Shown piece after piece: positions 40,126-47,459 of a stretch of DNA of 56,011 bases. The stretch covers positions 66,633 through 122,643 of the forward strand of contig DHUL01000062.1 of the NCBI GenBank assembly GCA_002409145.1, given 5' to 3'. Positions within the stretch are counted from its first letter, which is position 1. The number at the start of each line of letters is the position of its first letter. The notes below the pieces were generated by a model. It saw only the letters and a program-made list of their open reading frames with translations, ran no database searches and was not told the DNA's origin. The translations under genes and the position numbers were made by a program. This stretch comes from Bacteroidales bacterium UBA5235 (GTDB taxonomy: Bacteria; Bacteroidota; Bacteroidia; Bacteroidales; VadinHA17).

Positions 40126-41121
40126 CTAGCGGTCTCTCAATCCGTTTATTCCCTTGTCAATCATCAACAGGTCAGCCAGGCCGATTGCCACTGCCGATTC
40201 CAGGATCACCGGGATGCGCCGGGCAATGCATGCGTCATGCCTGCCGGAAATTTCAAGGTCGGTCATCTCTCCCGTTGCTGTGTCAAATGTTTTCTGGGTA
40301 ACGCCGGTGCTTGCAGCCGGTTTGACGGAGACTCTCATGATAAGGTCATTTCCGTTGGTGATTCCGCCGTTGATGCCTCCGGCATTGTTGGTGGATGTCT
40401 TTCCCCTTGCATCAATAAACGGATCATTGTGTATGGAACCATAGCTCCTCGCTGAGGCAAATCCTGCCCCGAATTCCACTCCGTTCACGGCCGGGATTCC
40501 AAAGGCAATCATTCCCAAGGCTGCCTCTACTGACATGAAGGAGGGTTCCCCTATACCTTTCGGAACATTTTTCACCACACACTCCACAACACCTCCCACG
40601 GTGTCATTGGTTTCCATAGCCCTGGCAACGGCTGCCGCGGTATCCTTCTCCCCTCCCGCCTCAACCAGGGTTGCTGATATTATTGCGGGCGACAGTATCT
40701 TCCTGGCAAAATAACCTGCAGTAACGATGCCCCATGTGAGCCGGCCTGAGAAATGTCCTCCTCCGCGCATGTCGCTGAATCCCTTGTACTTGAATCCTGC
40801 TGTGAAATCAGCATGACCCGGCCGCGGAATGCTTGTGAACTGCTCATAGTCGCCGGAACGGAAATCGTTGTTACGGGTGCAGATCACCAGTGGCGCACCC
40901 GTAGTGTGCTCATTGTAAATACCGCTGATCACCTCCGGTTCATCTGTCTCCCTGCGTGCGGTTGTGCCGGGCAGCAATCCCTTCCTCCTGGAGAGGTCTG
41001 CCATGAGTTCCTCACGCCAGTAATGCAGTCCTGCAGGGCATCCGTCAATCACAACCCCCACTGCCGGTCCATGTGACTCTCCGAACAGCGATACCCTGAA
41101 TATTGTTCCTATTGTGTTCAT
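40126..41121 (-). CDS. aroC: Chorismate synthase
   Basis: AroC converts 5-enolpyruvylshikimate-3-phosphate to chorismate using reduced FMN, the last step of the common aromatic pathway. The 331-aa protein has the signatures GESHGPAVGVVIDGCPAGL near the N-terminus, SRRKGLLPGTTARRETDEPEVISGI, RPGHADFTAGFKYKGFSDMRGGGHFSGRLT and the C-terminal NNAGGINGGITNGNDLIMRVSVKP plus SGRHDACIARRIPVILES. The length is slightly shorter than the 350-360 aa usual elsewhere but includes all motifs. It lies 14 bases after aroB, forming an aromatic-pathway pair. A -7 box of its own is not seen. Confidence 0.97.
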   Translation of the reverse strand: MNTIGTIFRVSLFGESHGPAVGVVIDGCPAGLHYWREELMADLSRRKGLLPGTTARRETDEPEVISGIYNEHTTGAPLVICTRNNDFRSGDYEQFTSIPRPGHADFTAGFKYKGFSDMRGGGHFSGRLTWGIVTAGYFARKILSPAIISATLVEAGGEKDTAAAVARAMETNDTVGGVVECVVKNVPKGIGEPSFMSVEAALGMIAFGIPAVNGVEFGAGFASARSYGSIHNDPFIDARGKTSTNNAGGINGGITNGNDLIMRVSVKPAASTGVTQKTFDTATGEMTDLEISGRHDACIARRIPVILESAVAIGLADLLMIDKGINGLRDR

Positions 41122-41135
41122 TTTTCAAGTGATAA

Positions 41136-42182
41136 TTACTTACTATGACTTTCCTTTTCGTTATAATAGTTTACAAATGTCTGCAGATCGGTGATTGAAA
41201 TCCTTCTTATGACTGACCTTCCCAGCGATCTCAGTAAGACAAAATTCACCGAGCCCGACTCACTCTTCTTGTCTCTTGAGATCATCCCTGCCACACCTTC
41301 CGGCAGTCGATGACCGGTCAGGAGGCCTGCCTTTTCGAGTGCTTCCTGCAGCAGTCTGAGTTCAGAATTGTCCATTTCTCCCCTGCGGACTGACAATTCC
41401 GCAGCTATTGTCATTCCCCGTGCAACCGCAACTCCATGAGGTATCCCGTAATGTGTCTCTATGATATGGCCGAAGGTGTGCCCGAAGTTGAGTATTCTCC
41501 TCAGGCCTTTCTCAAGTGGGTCACGTCTTACCACCCCGGCCTTAATCTTTGCAGCCCTGAAGACCAGGTCACCTGTTACAGCAGGGTCCCCTGCCATGAT
41601 CTGTCCGGCTGAAGCCGAAATGTCAAAGAAGAGGTTCCGGTCACGAATTACGGCATGTTTGAACAGTTCTCCCATGCCTGACCTCACCTCTGCTTCAGGC
41701 AGGGTGGCCAGCATTGCATGGTCACAGAGAACGAACTCCGGCTGACGGAATGTACCAATGGTATTCTTATATTCTCCCAGGTTTACACCCGTCTTGCCTC
41801 CGATACTGGCATCGACCTGTGAGAGCAGTGTGGTTGAAACGAATGCATGCCTCACCCCTCTCATATAAACTGAAGCCACCATGCCTGCAATGTCACAAAC
41901 CACTCCTCCGCCAAACCCAAGGATGAATGATGACCGGTCGGCGCCTGCCTCAAGCATCTTTCTGCAGATATCTTCGACCACCCGCAGGGTCTTGCTCTTC
42001 TCCCCTGCCTCAATTGCAATGACCTCTCCGGGAGGGAACTGTCTTCCATACAGCTTTTCTACATTCCGGTCGGTTATGATGAAGAGTCCCCTCTGAGGGA
42101 GCAGATTGATAATATCATCTACTGTTCCCCCAAGCAAGATAAGGGAGTTACCTCCCGGGCTGTTTATTCTGATCCGGTTCAT
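41136..42182 (-). CDS. aroB: 3-Dehydroquinate synthase
   Basis: AroB cyclises DAHP to 3-dehydroquinate using NAD and a divalent metal, step two of the shikimate pathway. The 348-aa protein has EAGEKSKTLRVVEDICRKML, the NAD-binding FILGFGGGVVCDIAGMVASVYMRGV, STTLLSQVDASIGGKTGVN, the metal-binding GMGELFKHAVI, and NFGHTFGHIIETHYGIPHGVAVARG with its two metal histidines. The start ATG at 42182 (MNRIRINSPGG) is preferred to an upstream in-frame TTG at 42200. It is followed 14 bases later by aroC. Its promoter lies in the 114-base divergent spacer shared with nth, where I see no exact -7 box. Confidence 0.97.
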   Translation of the reverse strand: MNRIRINSPGGNSLILLGGTVDDIINLLPQRGLFIITDRNVEKLYGRQFPPGEVIAIEAGEKSKTLRVVEDICRKMLEAGADRSSFILGFGGGVVCDIAGMVASVYMRGVRHAFVSTTLLSQVDASIGGKTGVNLGEYKNTIGTFRQPEFVLCDHAMLATLPEAEVRSGMGELFKHAVIRDRNLFFDISASAGQIMAGDPAVTGDLVFRAAKIKAGVVRRDPLEKGLRRILNFGHTFGHIIETHYGIPHGVAVARGMTIAAELSVRRGEMDNSELRLLQEALEKAGLLTGHRLPEGVAGMISRDKKSESGSVNFVLLRSLGRSVIRRISITDLQTFVNYYNEKESHSK

Positions 42183-42296
42183 TCCGGCACAAAATAACAA
42201 ACAGAACCGTTTATTACCATGATATTATTCAGAAAGTGGTACTTTTTCGGCAAAAAGATAAAAAATAGTACATTCAACCCCTGAATAAGGAGCTAA

Positions 42297-42941
42297 GTGA
42301 AGATAGCAGAAAGATACAGTGGCATTCTGAGATGGTTTGAGGAGAACATGCCTTTAGCGGAGACGGAGCTGGAGTACAGTGATCCCTTCCAGCTGATTGT
42401 AGCTGTAATACTCTCCGCACAGTGTACTGACAGGAGGGTAAACATGATCACACCAGGTCTTTTCGCACGATTCCCGGATCCTGTTTCAATGGCCGGTGCT
42501 GCGCATGAAGAGATATTCGAACTGATAAAGAGCTGCTCCTATCCGAATAACAAGGCGAAGCATCTCAGTGGGATGGCAGAGATGATTGTGAACCGTTTCA
42601 AAGGCAAGGTGCCTTCAACACGTGAGGAGTTGATCATGTTGCCCGGAGTGGGCAGAAAGACCGCGAATGTCATTGCCTCGGTGGTATGGAACAGTCCGGT
42701 CATTGCTGTTGACACGCATGTCTTCAGGGTTGCCCGGCGCCTGGGGTTGACTCCCGGGGCAAAGAACCCCCTTGATGTTGAACTGAGGCTGACACGTGAG
42801 ATCCCTGAAGAATTGAGGTCCAGGGCACATCACTGGCTGCTTCTTCATGGACGTTATACATGCACTGCACGCAAACCCGGGTGCCGGGAATGTGGTCTGA
42901 AACAGTGGTGCGCATGGTATGCATCCAATTCAGGAAAATAA
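42297..42941 (+). CDS. nth: Endonuclease III (DNA glycosylase/AP lyase)
   Basis: Nth removes oxidised pyrimidines and cleaves the abasic site in base-excision repair. The 214-aa protein has the helix-hairpin-helix LPGVGRKTANVI, with the catalytic Lys121 (Lys120 in E. coli), and Asp139 in VDTHVFRVARRLGL (Asp138 in E. coli). The C-terminal 4Fe-4S cluster has the classic C-X6-C-X2-C-X5-C spacing (CTARKPGCRECGLKQWC). The start is GTG at 42297 with a good ribosome site AAGGAG four bases before it. It precedes the hybrid kinase gene, which has its own -7 box. Confidence 0.97.
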   Translation: MKIAERYSGILRWFEENMPLAETELEYSDPFQLIVAVILSAQCTDRRVNMITPGLFARFPDPVSMAGAAHEEIFELIKSCSYPNNKAKHLSGMAEMIVNRFKGKVPSTREELIMLPGVGRKTANVIASVVWNSPVIAVDTHVFRVARRLGLTPGAKNPLDVELRLTREIPEELRSRAHHWLLLHGRYTCTARKPGCRECGLKQWCAWYASNSGK

Positions 42942-42980
42942 GTTGGCCGGAAAGTCCGTTATAATTCTTACATATATAAG

Positions 42981-42988
42981 TAAATTTG
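42981..42988 (+). promoter_or_regulatory. Bacteroidota-type -7 box for the hybrid histidine kinase
   Basis: TAAATTTG is an exact TAnnTTTG match 27 bases before the ATG at 43016. It overlaps the in-frame TTG at 42986, which argues that translation begins downstream, at 43016 or 43037. Confidence 0.5.
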
Positions 42989-43015
42989 TTCAGCCGGACA
43001 GCTATTTCCCCATTA

Positions 43016-46000
43016 ATGTATACACCAGACATCCAGATGGAAAAGAGAAAAGAGTCAGTCAATGAACCGGAACACTCCGCGGAGTACCTGACTTCTCTCA
43101 AATATCTTGCAGAAATTCCCGAGCTGGCATTCAACAGTACGAACCAGCTGATCACCCTGAGTAACCTCGAGACCCAGAAGTACATAGAGGTTAACCAGGC
43201 TTTCCTCGACACCACCGGTTACCGGAAGGAAGAGATCATCGGAAAGACCTCCGATGACATCCAGCTTTATGTCGATCTCATTCAGAGCCGAAAATACATG
43301 AGGCTCCTATCGAGGCTCAAGAAGGTGAGTGACCTCGAGATTAAACTCCGCATGCGTTCGGGTGATGAGCGAACATTTCTTTTCAGTGCCCGCACCATTT
43401 TCCTTGGTGATGAGATATTTCTCATCACATATTACAATGATATCAGTGCACTCAACGGCGGATATGCCAGGGCTGAGTCTGAAAAGATCCTGAGGGAGAT
43501 ATTTGACTCCATGAGCAGCTATGCCGTCATCCTGAGGAGAGAGGGTGAGACCAGACATTTCATAATCGACTTCAACTACAGGGCTGAGGATGTGGAGCAG
43601 CTTGACCGTAAGGATATCCTTGGAAAGGAGGTCAGTGAGACACCTTTTGCCAGAAACAAGGCATTCATCTCTCTTCTCGACAACCTGGAAACAAGCCATC
43701 GTCCATATAAGACACCTGTTTCTCCGGATGGGAGTGACGATTCTGGATTTTATATCGGGCTGTTGCTGTCGTCAGGTGATATACTGGTTACCTGGGAAGC
43801 AGGTAAAGCCCAGAAGGAGAGGGAGAGCGAAATCCTTAAACAGGGAATCGTTTTCGAGACCTTTGCCGAATTACTCCCTGAGATGATAATGGAGATTGAC
43901 ACCGGGGGACACGTTACCTTCATGAACACCCAGGGTATGATGACTCTGGGATTTAACAACAACGACCTTGCAAACGGTGTTACCCTGTCGTCGCTCTTCA
44001 TGCCCGACGACCTTGACAGGCTGATGAGAGAGCTCTCGGGGCTGACAGGTCCGGGCCAGATCACCTTTGATGAATATGTCCTGGTAAACAAGCTTAAAAA
44101 GAACGTTTCTGTTCTTTTTCATGCTGGTCCCATCCTGATCAGAAACAGGGTGACAGGATACAGGTGTGTTCTTACGGATGTAAGCAAGCATAAGGAATAT
44201 GAGCAGAAGCTCTCGAACGAGAAGGCACTTCTGGAGCACCTTATTGACGCCGCCCCGGAGGCCATTGTGCTTACCGACTTCGACGGCCGTATTATCCGCA
44301 TCAATAACGGTTTTACGGAACTCTTCGGCTATGAGGCAGATGAGGCCATGAACAGGATGATTGATGATCTTGTTGTCCCTGAAGAGCTTCGCGACGAAGC
44401 GGTAAAGATTGACGAAACGGCCCTTACCAGCGGGACCGAGTACCTTGAGACAATCAGGAGGGACAAGCAGGGAAACAGGATAAATGTTTCACTGATTGCC
44501 TCCTCGGTCATTTCAAACGACAGGACCATTGCCTTTCTGGGCATCTACCGTGATATCTCGAGGGAGATAAAGAGCAGACTGATGCAGGAGATACAATACA
44601 ATATCTCAACCGTGGCGCTGCAGGATTCTGACATCTTTGACATCTATCCGACAATCGTAAAGGAGATCGGCAAGCTCTGGAACGTCAACAACTTCTTCAT
44701 TGCCCTGTATAACAGGGAGAAGGATACACTCACATTTCCCTTCTTTGCAGATGAGCGTGACCATTTCCAGGAGACCGCTGCAAGGAACACCCTCACCGGA
44801 TGGGTTATCAGGAACAACAAGGCCGTGCTGCTCGATGAGAATGATATTCTCATGATAGAGAAGACGGGCGCCATCAGCCTGGTCGGCTCACCATGCAAGA
44901 TATGGATGGGCGTACCGCTCAGGATGGATGATGAGGTGATAGGAGCCATCTGCCTGCAGGACTACAAGAAGATTGATGCCTTCACCAATGAAGACCTGCA
45001 GGTGTTTGAGTTCATCGCCAACCAGATAGTTCTTACGTTGCAGCGGCGCCGGATGCTTGACAATCTAATCACCGCCAGAAAGAGAGCCGAGGAGGCTGCC
45101 TTTTCAAAGCAGCAATTCATGTCTACCATGAGCCATGAGATACGTACCCCGCTGAATGAGGTGATCGGCATTACCAACCTTCTGTGGCAGAGTAATCCGC
45201 GTGAAGACCAGATGGACTTCATAAACACGCTGCGCTTCTCTGCCAACCACCTGCTTACTCTTGTTAATGACATTCTCGATTACAACAAGATGGAGGCAGG
45301 CAAGATTGTTTTCGAAAAGACTGAATTTGATCTGACCAGCATGCTTGAAGATATCAAGAGGTCATACAGCCACAGGGCGCTGGAGAAGGGCATATACTTC
45401 GCCCTGGAGAAGAGTCCTGATCTGCCGGTGACCCTCATCGGTGACCCTATCAGGCTTAACCAGATACTTTCAAACCTGCTTTCCAACGCCATGAAATTCA
45501 CATCGTACGGAGGCGTGACACTAAAAGCTTCGGTAAAAGACCGCCAGGAGGGCAGGGCAGTCATTGAGTTCTCGGTTGCTGATACCGGTATAGGGATACA
45601 GCGGGAAAAGCTGGATGAGATCTTTGAGAGTTATGTCCAGGCATCGACTGACACCACCCGGAAGTATGGCGGAACGGGACTGGGTCTGGCAATCTGCAAG
45701 AGACTGGTCGATCTGCAGGGAGGCACAATCGGCGTTACCAGCGAGCCTGATAAAGGTTCGGTTTTCACATTCTCAATTGAGTACAGTATGCCGGCTGTCG
45801 AACCCAGGGCGGCAGAGCTCGGGAGCGGATCAGACAGCATGAAGGCTCTCGCCGGTAAGAGGATCCTCGTTGCTGAAGATAACAAGATCAACTTCTTTGT
45901 TGCCAATAAATTCCTTGAGAGCTGGGGAGTCAAGGTCACTCACGTGGAAAACGGGGCACTGGCGCTGGAGGAGATCAGGAAGCAAGAGTTTGACCTCATT

Positions 46001-46222
46001 CTCATGGACCTTCACATGCCAGTCATGGATGGTATAGAGGCTACAAGGATCATCAGAAGTTCATCTGACAGAAAGATAAGCCAGATACCAATTGTGGCTC
46101 TGACCGCAGCTGTAATGTCAGAGGCTCATGATAAGATTGAGAATCTGGCCATCAATGATTATGTCCTCAAACCATTCAAGCCCAAGGACCTTTATGACCG
46201 TATACTGAAGAATTCACGATAG
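43016..46222 (+). CDS. Soluble hybrid histidine kinase: PAS-PAS-like-PAS-PAS-GAF-HisKA-HATPase-REC
   Basis: A 1068-aa cytosolic sensor with no membrane helix. PAS domains lie near 30-145 (IEVNQAFLDTTGYRKEEIIG), 275-390 and 392-510 (IIRINNGFTELFGYEADEAMNR), and a less typical sensor segment at about 155-260. A GAF domain follows at about 530-680. The phospho-acceptor His707 is in STMSHEIRTPLNEV. The ATPase domain has the N box LSNLLSNAMKF, G1 VADTGIGI and G2 GGTGLGLAICKRLV. The C-terminal receiver has Asp998 in LILMDLHMPVMDG and the lysine in VLKPFKP. The signal sensed is unknown, and no DNA-binding output or partner regulator is adjacent, so phosphorelay must go elsewhere. The start at 43016 is chosen over TTG 42986; ATG 43037 is also possible. 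Confidence 0.93.
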   Translation: MYTPDIQMEKRKESVNEPEHSAEYLTSLKYLAEIPELAFNSTNQLITLSNLETQKYIEVNQAFLDTTGYRKEEIIGKTSDDIQLYVDLIQSRKYMRLLSRLKKVSDLEIKLRMRSGDERTFLFSARTIFLGDEIFLITYYNDISALNGGYARAESEKILREIFDSMSSYAVILRREGETRHFIIDFNYRAEDVEQLDRKDILGKEVSETPFARNKAFISLLDNLETSHRPYKTPVSPDGSDDSGFYIGLLLSSGDILVTWEAGKAQKERESEILKQGIVFETFAELLPEMIMEIDTGGHVTFMNTQGMMTLGFNNNDLANGVTLSSLFMPDDLDRLMRELSGLTGPGQITFDEYVLVNKLKKNVSVLFHAGPILIRNRVTGYRCVLTDVSKHKEYEQKLSNEKALLEHLIDAAPEAIVLTDFDGRIIRINNGFTELFGYEADEAMNRMIDDLVVPEELRDEAVKIDETALTSGTEYLETIRRDKQGNRINVSLIASSVISNDRTIAFLGIYRDISREIKSRLMQEIQYNISTVALQDSDIFDIYPTIVKEIGKLWNVNNFFIALYNREKDTLTFPFFADERDHFQETAARNTLTGWVIRNNKAVLLDENDILMIEKTGAISLVGSPCKIWMGVPLRMDDEVIGAICLQDYKKIDAFTNEDLQVFEFIANQIVLTLQRRRMLDNLITARKRAEEAAFSKQQFMSTMSHEIRTPLNEVIGITNLLWQSNPREDQMDFINTLRFSANHLLTLVNDILDYNKMEAGKIVFEKTEFDLTSMLEDIKRSYSHRALEKGIYFALEKSPDLPVTLIGDPIRLNQILSNLLSNAMKFTSYGGVTLKASVKDRQEGRAVIEFSVADTGIGIQREKLDEIFESYVQASTDTTRKYGGTGLGLAICKRLVDLQGGTIGVTSEPDKGSVFTFSIEYSMPAVEPRAAELGSGSDSMKALAGKRILVAEDNKINFFVANKFLESWGVKVTHVENGALALEEIRKQEFDLILMDLHMPVMDGIEATRIIRSSSDRKISQIPIVALTAAVMSEAHDKIENLAINDYVLKPFKPKDLYDRILKNSR

Positions 46223-46243
46223 GCGCTTTAAAGGCGCCTTTTT
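46221..46243 (+). terminator. Intrinsic terminator after the hybrid kinase
   Basis: AGGCGC (46221-46226) and GCGCCT (46234-46239) form a 6-bp GC-rich stem with a TTTAAAG loop followed by TTTTT. It begins inside the kinase stop codon and separates this gene from the convergent TPR gene five bases later. Confidence 0.75.
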
Positions 46244-46247
46244 CATC

Positions 46248-47459
46248 TCACCTGATACAGTACCTGGCGAGATAATCGGTTGCCTCCTTCACTCCCAGAC
46301 TTCTTGCTTTGCGCAGGTAATAGCAGGCATCATCACTCCTGCCGCTGTTTATGAGTGCAATCCCGAGGTTAAGATTTACCGCACCATCGTCAGGGTCAAG
46401 ATCAAGGCTCATTGTATAATCATCGGCTGCCATGTCCCATGTACGCGCAGCAAGCCAGGCATCCCCCCGCAATCTGAAGGCTGATGCCTCGCCGGGGTGT
46501 TTGTCAACATTGTCATTCAGGTACGGAAGCGCTTCGTATATTGCACCCTCTTCCGCAAAGGTTCTTCCAATCAGTCCCAGTGCTTCGGTGTTGTCAGGAT
46601 CAATTGCAATATACCTTTGAATCTCCTTCTTTGCAGTCTCCCTGTCTCCTGACCTGATAAGCATGCGTGCTTTTTTGAGGAGCAATGCAGGATCAGGGAT
46701 ACGGTCAGTGATCAGCCTGTCATAAATGGCTGCTGCAGCGTAAGCGTTACCTTCCCCTTCACGGGCTTCGGCAAGGGTATAGAGCCATCCTGTGGGTGTA
46801 TCACTGCCCCGGGTGATGGTCTCGAGGATTTCTGCTGCCTCACGGTACATGCCGCTGCTCATCAGGATACGGGCGTGACAATACCCGGTAACCGGTTTAT
46901 CAGGATATAGTGATGCCAGTTCGGCATATGTTCCGGAGGCCATGTCTCTGCGCCCTGATTTCAGGTAATAGTCTATCTCCCAGCTTTTCCTCTCATCACT
47001 CCTGTACCAGTCTTTCTTCCATAACGCCCTCCACTCGGGTGAGGAAGAGACAGGCTTGAATGAGGGATCAAGCATGATCTCGGGTTCGGACTTCCTGAGA
47101 GTTGATTTAAGATGGGCTTCGAGCAACGAGACAGCAGTCTTCGCATCACCGCCGGCTGCAGCGCATCTGGCAAGACCATAGAGTCCTGATCCCTGACTCA
47201 GGCTCTCTGCCCTCATGAAGTCGGCCTTTGCCTCCTTAATCATGGATGCCCTGAGGAAGATGTCACCCCTGACTGCCAGGAGGTTCGCATCGCCATTAAT
47301 TTCATCCGTACCGGCCAGGAGTTCGGCAGCCCCGGTTGCCTCTCCTCTTCCGGCGAGAGTGACTGCCCTGAGAAGGGTCTCGTAGCCCGGCTGGCCAGAC
47401 AGGATCTGTGAAGCCAGCAAAACAGTCAGGCAGAACAATATCTTTTTCATTGCTTTCAT
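46248..47459 (-). CDS. Exported tetratricopeptide-repeat protein
   Basis: A 403-aa protein with a signal peptide (MKAMKKILFCLTVLLASQILSG) and TPR-type helical repeats. Clear units are ARCAAAGGDAKTAVSLLEAHL, ILMSSGMYREAAEILETI, NAYAAAAIYDRLI, IRSGDRETAKKEIQRYIAIDPDNTEALG, DMAADDYTMSLDLDPDDGAVNLNLG and the last ALINSGRSDDACYYLRKARSLG. TPR proteins act as protein-binding scaffolds. Its ATG overlaps the stop of the secreted T9SS-type gene (ATGA), the third member of a coupled set with DUF6702, so a role in export, surface attachment or processing of that cargo is plausible. This is inference. Location is periplasmic or surface-associated. Confidence 0.85.
   Translation of the reverse strand: MKAMKKILFCLTVLLASQILSGQPGYETLLRAVTLAGRGEATGAAELLAGTDEINGDANLLAVRGDIFLRASMIKEAKADFMRAESLSQGSGLYGLARCAAAGGDAKTAVSLLEAHLKSTLRKSEPEIMLDPSFKPVSSSPEWRALWKKDWYRSDERKSWEIDYYLKSGRRDMASGTYAELASLYPDKPVTGYCHARILMSSGMYREAAEILETITRGSDTPTGWLYTLAEAREGEGNAYAAAAIYDRLITDRIPDPALLLKKARMLIRSGDRETAKKEIQRYIAIDPDNTEALGLIGRTFAEEGAIYEALPYLNDNVDKHPGEASAFRLRGDAWLAARTWDMAADDYTMSLDLDPDDGAVNLNLGIALINSGRSDDACYYLRKARSLGVKEATDYLARYCIR

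Noticed and set aside
40105..40139. Direct repeat CGGTCTCTCA at 40105 and 40130 between tilS and aroC
   Set aside because: Only ten bases and two copies, partly inside aroC, with no flanking structure. Probably chance.
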